From contig NZ_JALJXJ010000023.1 of assembly GCF_024170005.1 (NCBI RefSeq), positions 32,944 through 96,943 on the forward strand: 64,000 nt of DNA, in the 5' to 3' direction. The notes under the pieces are model-generated. The model had not been told where the DNA came from. It ran no database searches and saw nothing but the letters and a program-made list of their open reading frames with translations. Positions 63,530-64,000 of the stretch are shown here, in pieces. This stretch comes from Azospirillum lipoferum (GTDB taxonomy: Bacteria; Pseudomonadota; Alphaproteobacteria; Azospirillales; Azospirillaceae). Position numbers and translations under genes: made by a program. The number at the start of each line of letters is the position of its first letter. Within the stretch, counting starts at the first letter, position 1.

Positions 63530-64000
63530 GGATGTCATTGGGGCGGTCTTGGGCTTTGTGTCGTTGTGGCCGGCCTTCCTCGGCCTATCTGGCATGGCTG
63601 CGTTCGGGTTCGGCTCGGCGACGCGGTCAAGCCCCGGAGCCGCTCTGCGGTGCGCCGCAGGCGCAGGGCTTGACGGCGCCGCCGATCGCCGAGCCATCAT
63701 CCTGCTGCCAGAAATGCCGGCCGCACCGGGGCTTTACGGACAGAAGGCAAGCACCTGCGGTCAGTCGGCCGCGCAGGCACTGTCGGATGGTCCGCCCTGC
63801 CGCTTGCGCCGCCCCGTCTTGCGGTAGCCGTTCTTTTCGCTGTTGGTCTTCACCCGGGGCGGCGGCCGGCTCTCCTGCATCTCCTTCACCTGGGCCAGCA
63901 CCGCACTCAGCCGCTTGTTCTCCACGACGTCGGCCTGGGTGACCCGCTGGTCCTTGTCGAAGGCCCGATACGACAGCACCACCCCCTTCCACCGCACCTC
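63490..64000. mobile_element. End of an insertion sequence running off the window
   Basis: The phage-type frame is interrupted at about 63485-63505, after which the sequence carries no sense-strand gene but leads to a minus-strand transposase 3' end. The inner part 63530-63760 is non-coding. The exact terminal repeat cannot be set because the other end is outside the window. Confidence 0.45.
63761..64000 (-). CDS. Transposase, C-terminal part (IS element, possibly ISNCY-type)
   Basis: Open to the right edge; about 79 C-terminal residues are present. The strand KGVVLSYRAFDKDQRV followed by TQADVVENKRLSAVL is the ending I associate with DDE transposases of the ISNCY/integrase-core type, whose last conserved block reads FDK...VENKRL. 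The Arg/Lys-rich tail (KNGYRKTGRRKRQGG) is typical of transposase ends. The catalytic core lies outside the window. Confidence 0.6.
   Translation of the reverse strand, partial: EVRWKGVVLSYRAFDKDQRVTQADVVENKRLSAVLAQVKEMQESRPPPRVKTNSEKNGYRKTGRRKRQGGPSDSACAAD

Overview
The window is high-GC DNA (strong G/C third-position bias, many long antisense open frames) from a metabolically versatile alphaproteobacterium. Gene content (GsiABCD/Dpp-type peptide uptake with an RpiR regulator, TRAP transporters, lignin-monomer catabolism, many c-di-GMP and two-component proteins, FliG) fits an Azospirillum-like member of the Rhodospirillales. That placement is inferred from style and content, not from a marker gene.

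Left part (1-8206). The 3' end of a D-threonine-aldolase/D-serine-dehydratase-like gene is followed by two peptide ABC-transporter ATPase genes (dppD, dppF). Then come an SDR oxidoreductase and a divergent HxlR regulator. These are followed by a second, decayed copy of the dppF 3' end, so the SDR-hxlR pair sits between an intact dppF and a dppF remnant. Directly after the remnant is a sharply AT-rich island (about 4.40-6.49 kb) carrying one 577-residue ABC/SMC-like ATPase with a C-terminal extension. It resembles solitary phage-defence ATPases and is the best candidate for an undescribed system. Two VOC-fold proteins and a small CopD/HemJ-like membrane protein follow.

8.6-18.7 kb, minus strand: one long operon, rpiR > D-amino-acid transaminase > gsiA (fused double ATPase) > gsiB > gsiC > gsiD > P1/DmpA peptidase > M55 D-aminopeptidase > isoaspartyl peptidase, with a perfect inverted repeat in front of rpiR. 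It reads as import and breakdown of D-amino-acid or isopeptide-containing peptides, possibly from peptidoglycan.

18.8-30.8 kb, mostly plus: a lone fliG; a TRAP transporter (dctPQM) joined to pxpB and pxpC; a membrane diguanylate cyclase (minus); and a uronate operon (MFS transporter, uxuB, uxuA) with a promoter-proximal inverted repeat.

30.8-45.6 kb: a signalling block. It holds a CHASE4-like/PAS/GGDEF/degenerate-EAL protein; a FIST-sensor histidine kinase with a degenerate GGDEF-EAL-like protein and a stand-alone receiver; a LytS/LytTR two-component pair next to the serine transporter/serine deaminase genes sdaC-sdaA, with a 20-bp tandem repeat in front of sdaC; and a soluble globin-coupled chemoreceptor that appears to have lost its heme ligand.

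45.6-60.7 kb: aromatic catabolism. A minus-strand operon (MFS, GST, outer-membrane MetA-like channel, GlcG-like protein, ACMSD-like amidohydrolase, extradiol dioxygenase, FAH-family hydrolase, flavin hydroxylase) diverges from a fused double-TetR regulator. Downstream of the regulator, on the plus strand, are a stilbene-cleaving dioxygenase, vanillin dehydrogenase and the two components of vanillate O-demethylase, which together would convert lignostilbenes to protocatechuate.

60.7-64.0 kb: a PDZ lipoprotein, then a mosaic of mobile-element debris (a piece of an AAA ATPase, a truncated large phage-type polyvalent protein, and the 3' end of a transposase running off the window).
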